Origin: Silicimonas sp.
Lineage (GTDB): Bacteria; Pseudomonadota; Alphaproteobacteria; Rhodobacterales; Rhodobacteraceae
Assembly (NCBI GenBank): GCA_022820365.1
Contig: JAJEFO010000104.1
Location: 17,976 to 81,975, forward strand
Length of the DNA: 64,000 nucleotides
Direction of reading: 5' to 3'
The notes beneath the pieces were generated by a model. The model searched no databases. It was not told the DNA's origin and was given only the letters and a program-made list of their open reading frames with translations. Position numbers and translations under genes: made by a program. Below are positions 63,813-64,000 of the stretch, piece after piece (position 1 is the first letter of the stretch; each line of letters starts with the position of its first letter).

Positions 63813-64000
63813 ATGAACGACATGAGCGGATGCCCGGAGGGCTTTGCAGGACCCGGGTGCCCCTCGAACCCGGCACCGGCCGCCGTTGCCGGGTCTGCGG
63901 CGCGAGACGCGAATCCTCGCCCGGCTCCCGAGGGCGAACGCCGCTTCGGCGGCCTTCGGACGGGCGTGCTGTCCGTGACGGTGGACCCGGAGTCGATGTC
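63813..64000 (+). CDS. Partial unknown protein, running off the right edge
   Basis: AAGGAGG (63801-63807) lies 5 bases before the ATG. The frame is open to the end of the window, 62 residues visible: MNDMSGCPEGFAGPGCPSNPAP, then an Ala/Pro/Arg-rich stretch and GVLSVTVDPESM. No family recognised. Base composition seems more GC-rich than nearby pseudogene DNA. The gap 63626-63812 before it shows nothing recognisable. Confidence 0.6.
   Translation, partial: MNDMSGCPEGFAGPGCPSNPAPAAVAGSAARDANPRPAPEGERRFGGLRTGVLSVTVDPESM

Overview
The window looks like chromosomal DNA of a Rhodobacteraceae-type (Roseobacter-like) alphaproteobacterium. Evidence: GC-rich codon use, tightly overlapping ATGA/TGATG operons, a core block of carA, GatB/YqeY-like protein, DUF2244 protein, ctaD and lipB, Aap/Bzt-type amino-acid transporter genes and a Cox-type molybdenum hydroxylase cluster. 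No rRNA, transposase, phage gene or CRISPR array was seen. There is one tRNA gene, tRNA-Leu(GAG).

Region 1 (1-18575, all +) reads as one very long catabolic operon. It starts inside a Liv-type ABC transporter (livM, livG, and a livF fused to a UPF0261/Tm-1-like domain). It continues with a PEP-hydrolase-like TIM barrel, a 976-residue SPFH/flotillin-like protein whose coiled coil is an unbroken series of 11-residue repeats, and two SRPBCC proteins. Next come the FAD, 2Fe-2S and split molybdopterin subunits of a xanthine-oxidase-family hydroxylase, with its MoxR ATPase and VWA partner. The end of the operon encodes an amidohydrolase, a metallo-beta-lactamase-fold lactonase, an SMP-30/isochorismatase fusion and a small membrane protein. 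Together these suggest uptake of an organic compound, hydroxylation on a Mo enzyme, and opening by lactone or amide hydrolases. The substrate is unknown.

Region 2 (18734-29245) holds mixed metabolic genes: a class V aminotransferase (-), an MsbA-like ABC exporter (+), ilvC, a UbiH-type hydroxylase and a pyrimidine 5'-nucleotidase (all -). A small + operon then encodes a thiolase-fold protein lacking its catalytic residues, its OB-fold/zinc-ribbon partner and an acyl-CoA synthetase.

Region 3 (29299-40492, +) is a coherent sugar-type operon: TIM-barrel epimerase, DhaL, DhaK, LacD-like aldolase, GntR regulator, fucose-isomerase-like protein, a YnjBCD-type ABC transporter and a nucleoside hydrolase. 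It suggests a route of hydrolase, isomerase, kinase and aldolase for a ketose or nucleoside-derived sugar. Two GntR-like operator candidates lie at its two promoter candidates.

Region 4 (40875-48686) is housekeeping: carA, YqeY, DUF2244, ctaD, lipB, tRNA-Leu and a GNAT protein. It is interrupted by a PhyH-family dioxygenase/HD-domain gene pair.

Region 5 (48856-64000) is accessory. It has a Rieske dioxygenase operon (alpha, beta, SDR) preceded by a truncated Tat leader, a DAO-type oxidase, and an IclR regulator coupled to a BisC-type Mo reductase. A divergent C-S lyase and an Aap-type amino-acid transporter without its ATPase follow. After these comes a scarred stretch with SDR and BKACE pseudogenes, an intact SDR, a truncated alcohol dehydrogenase and a partial gene running off the right edge.
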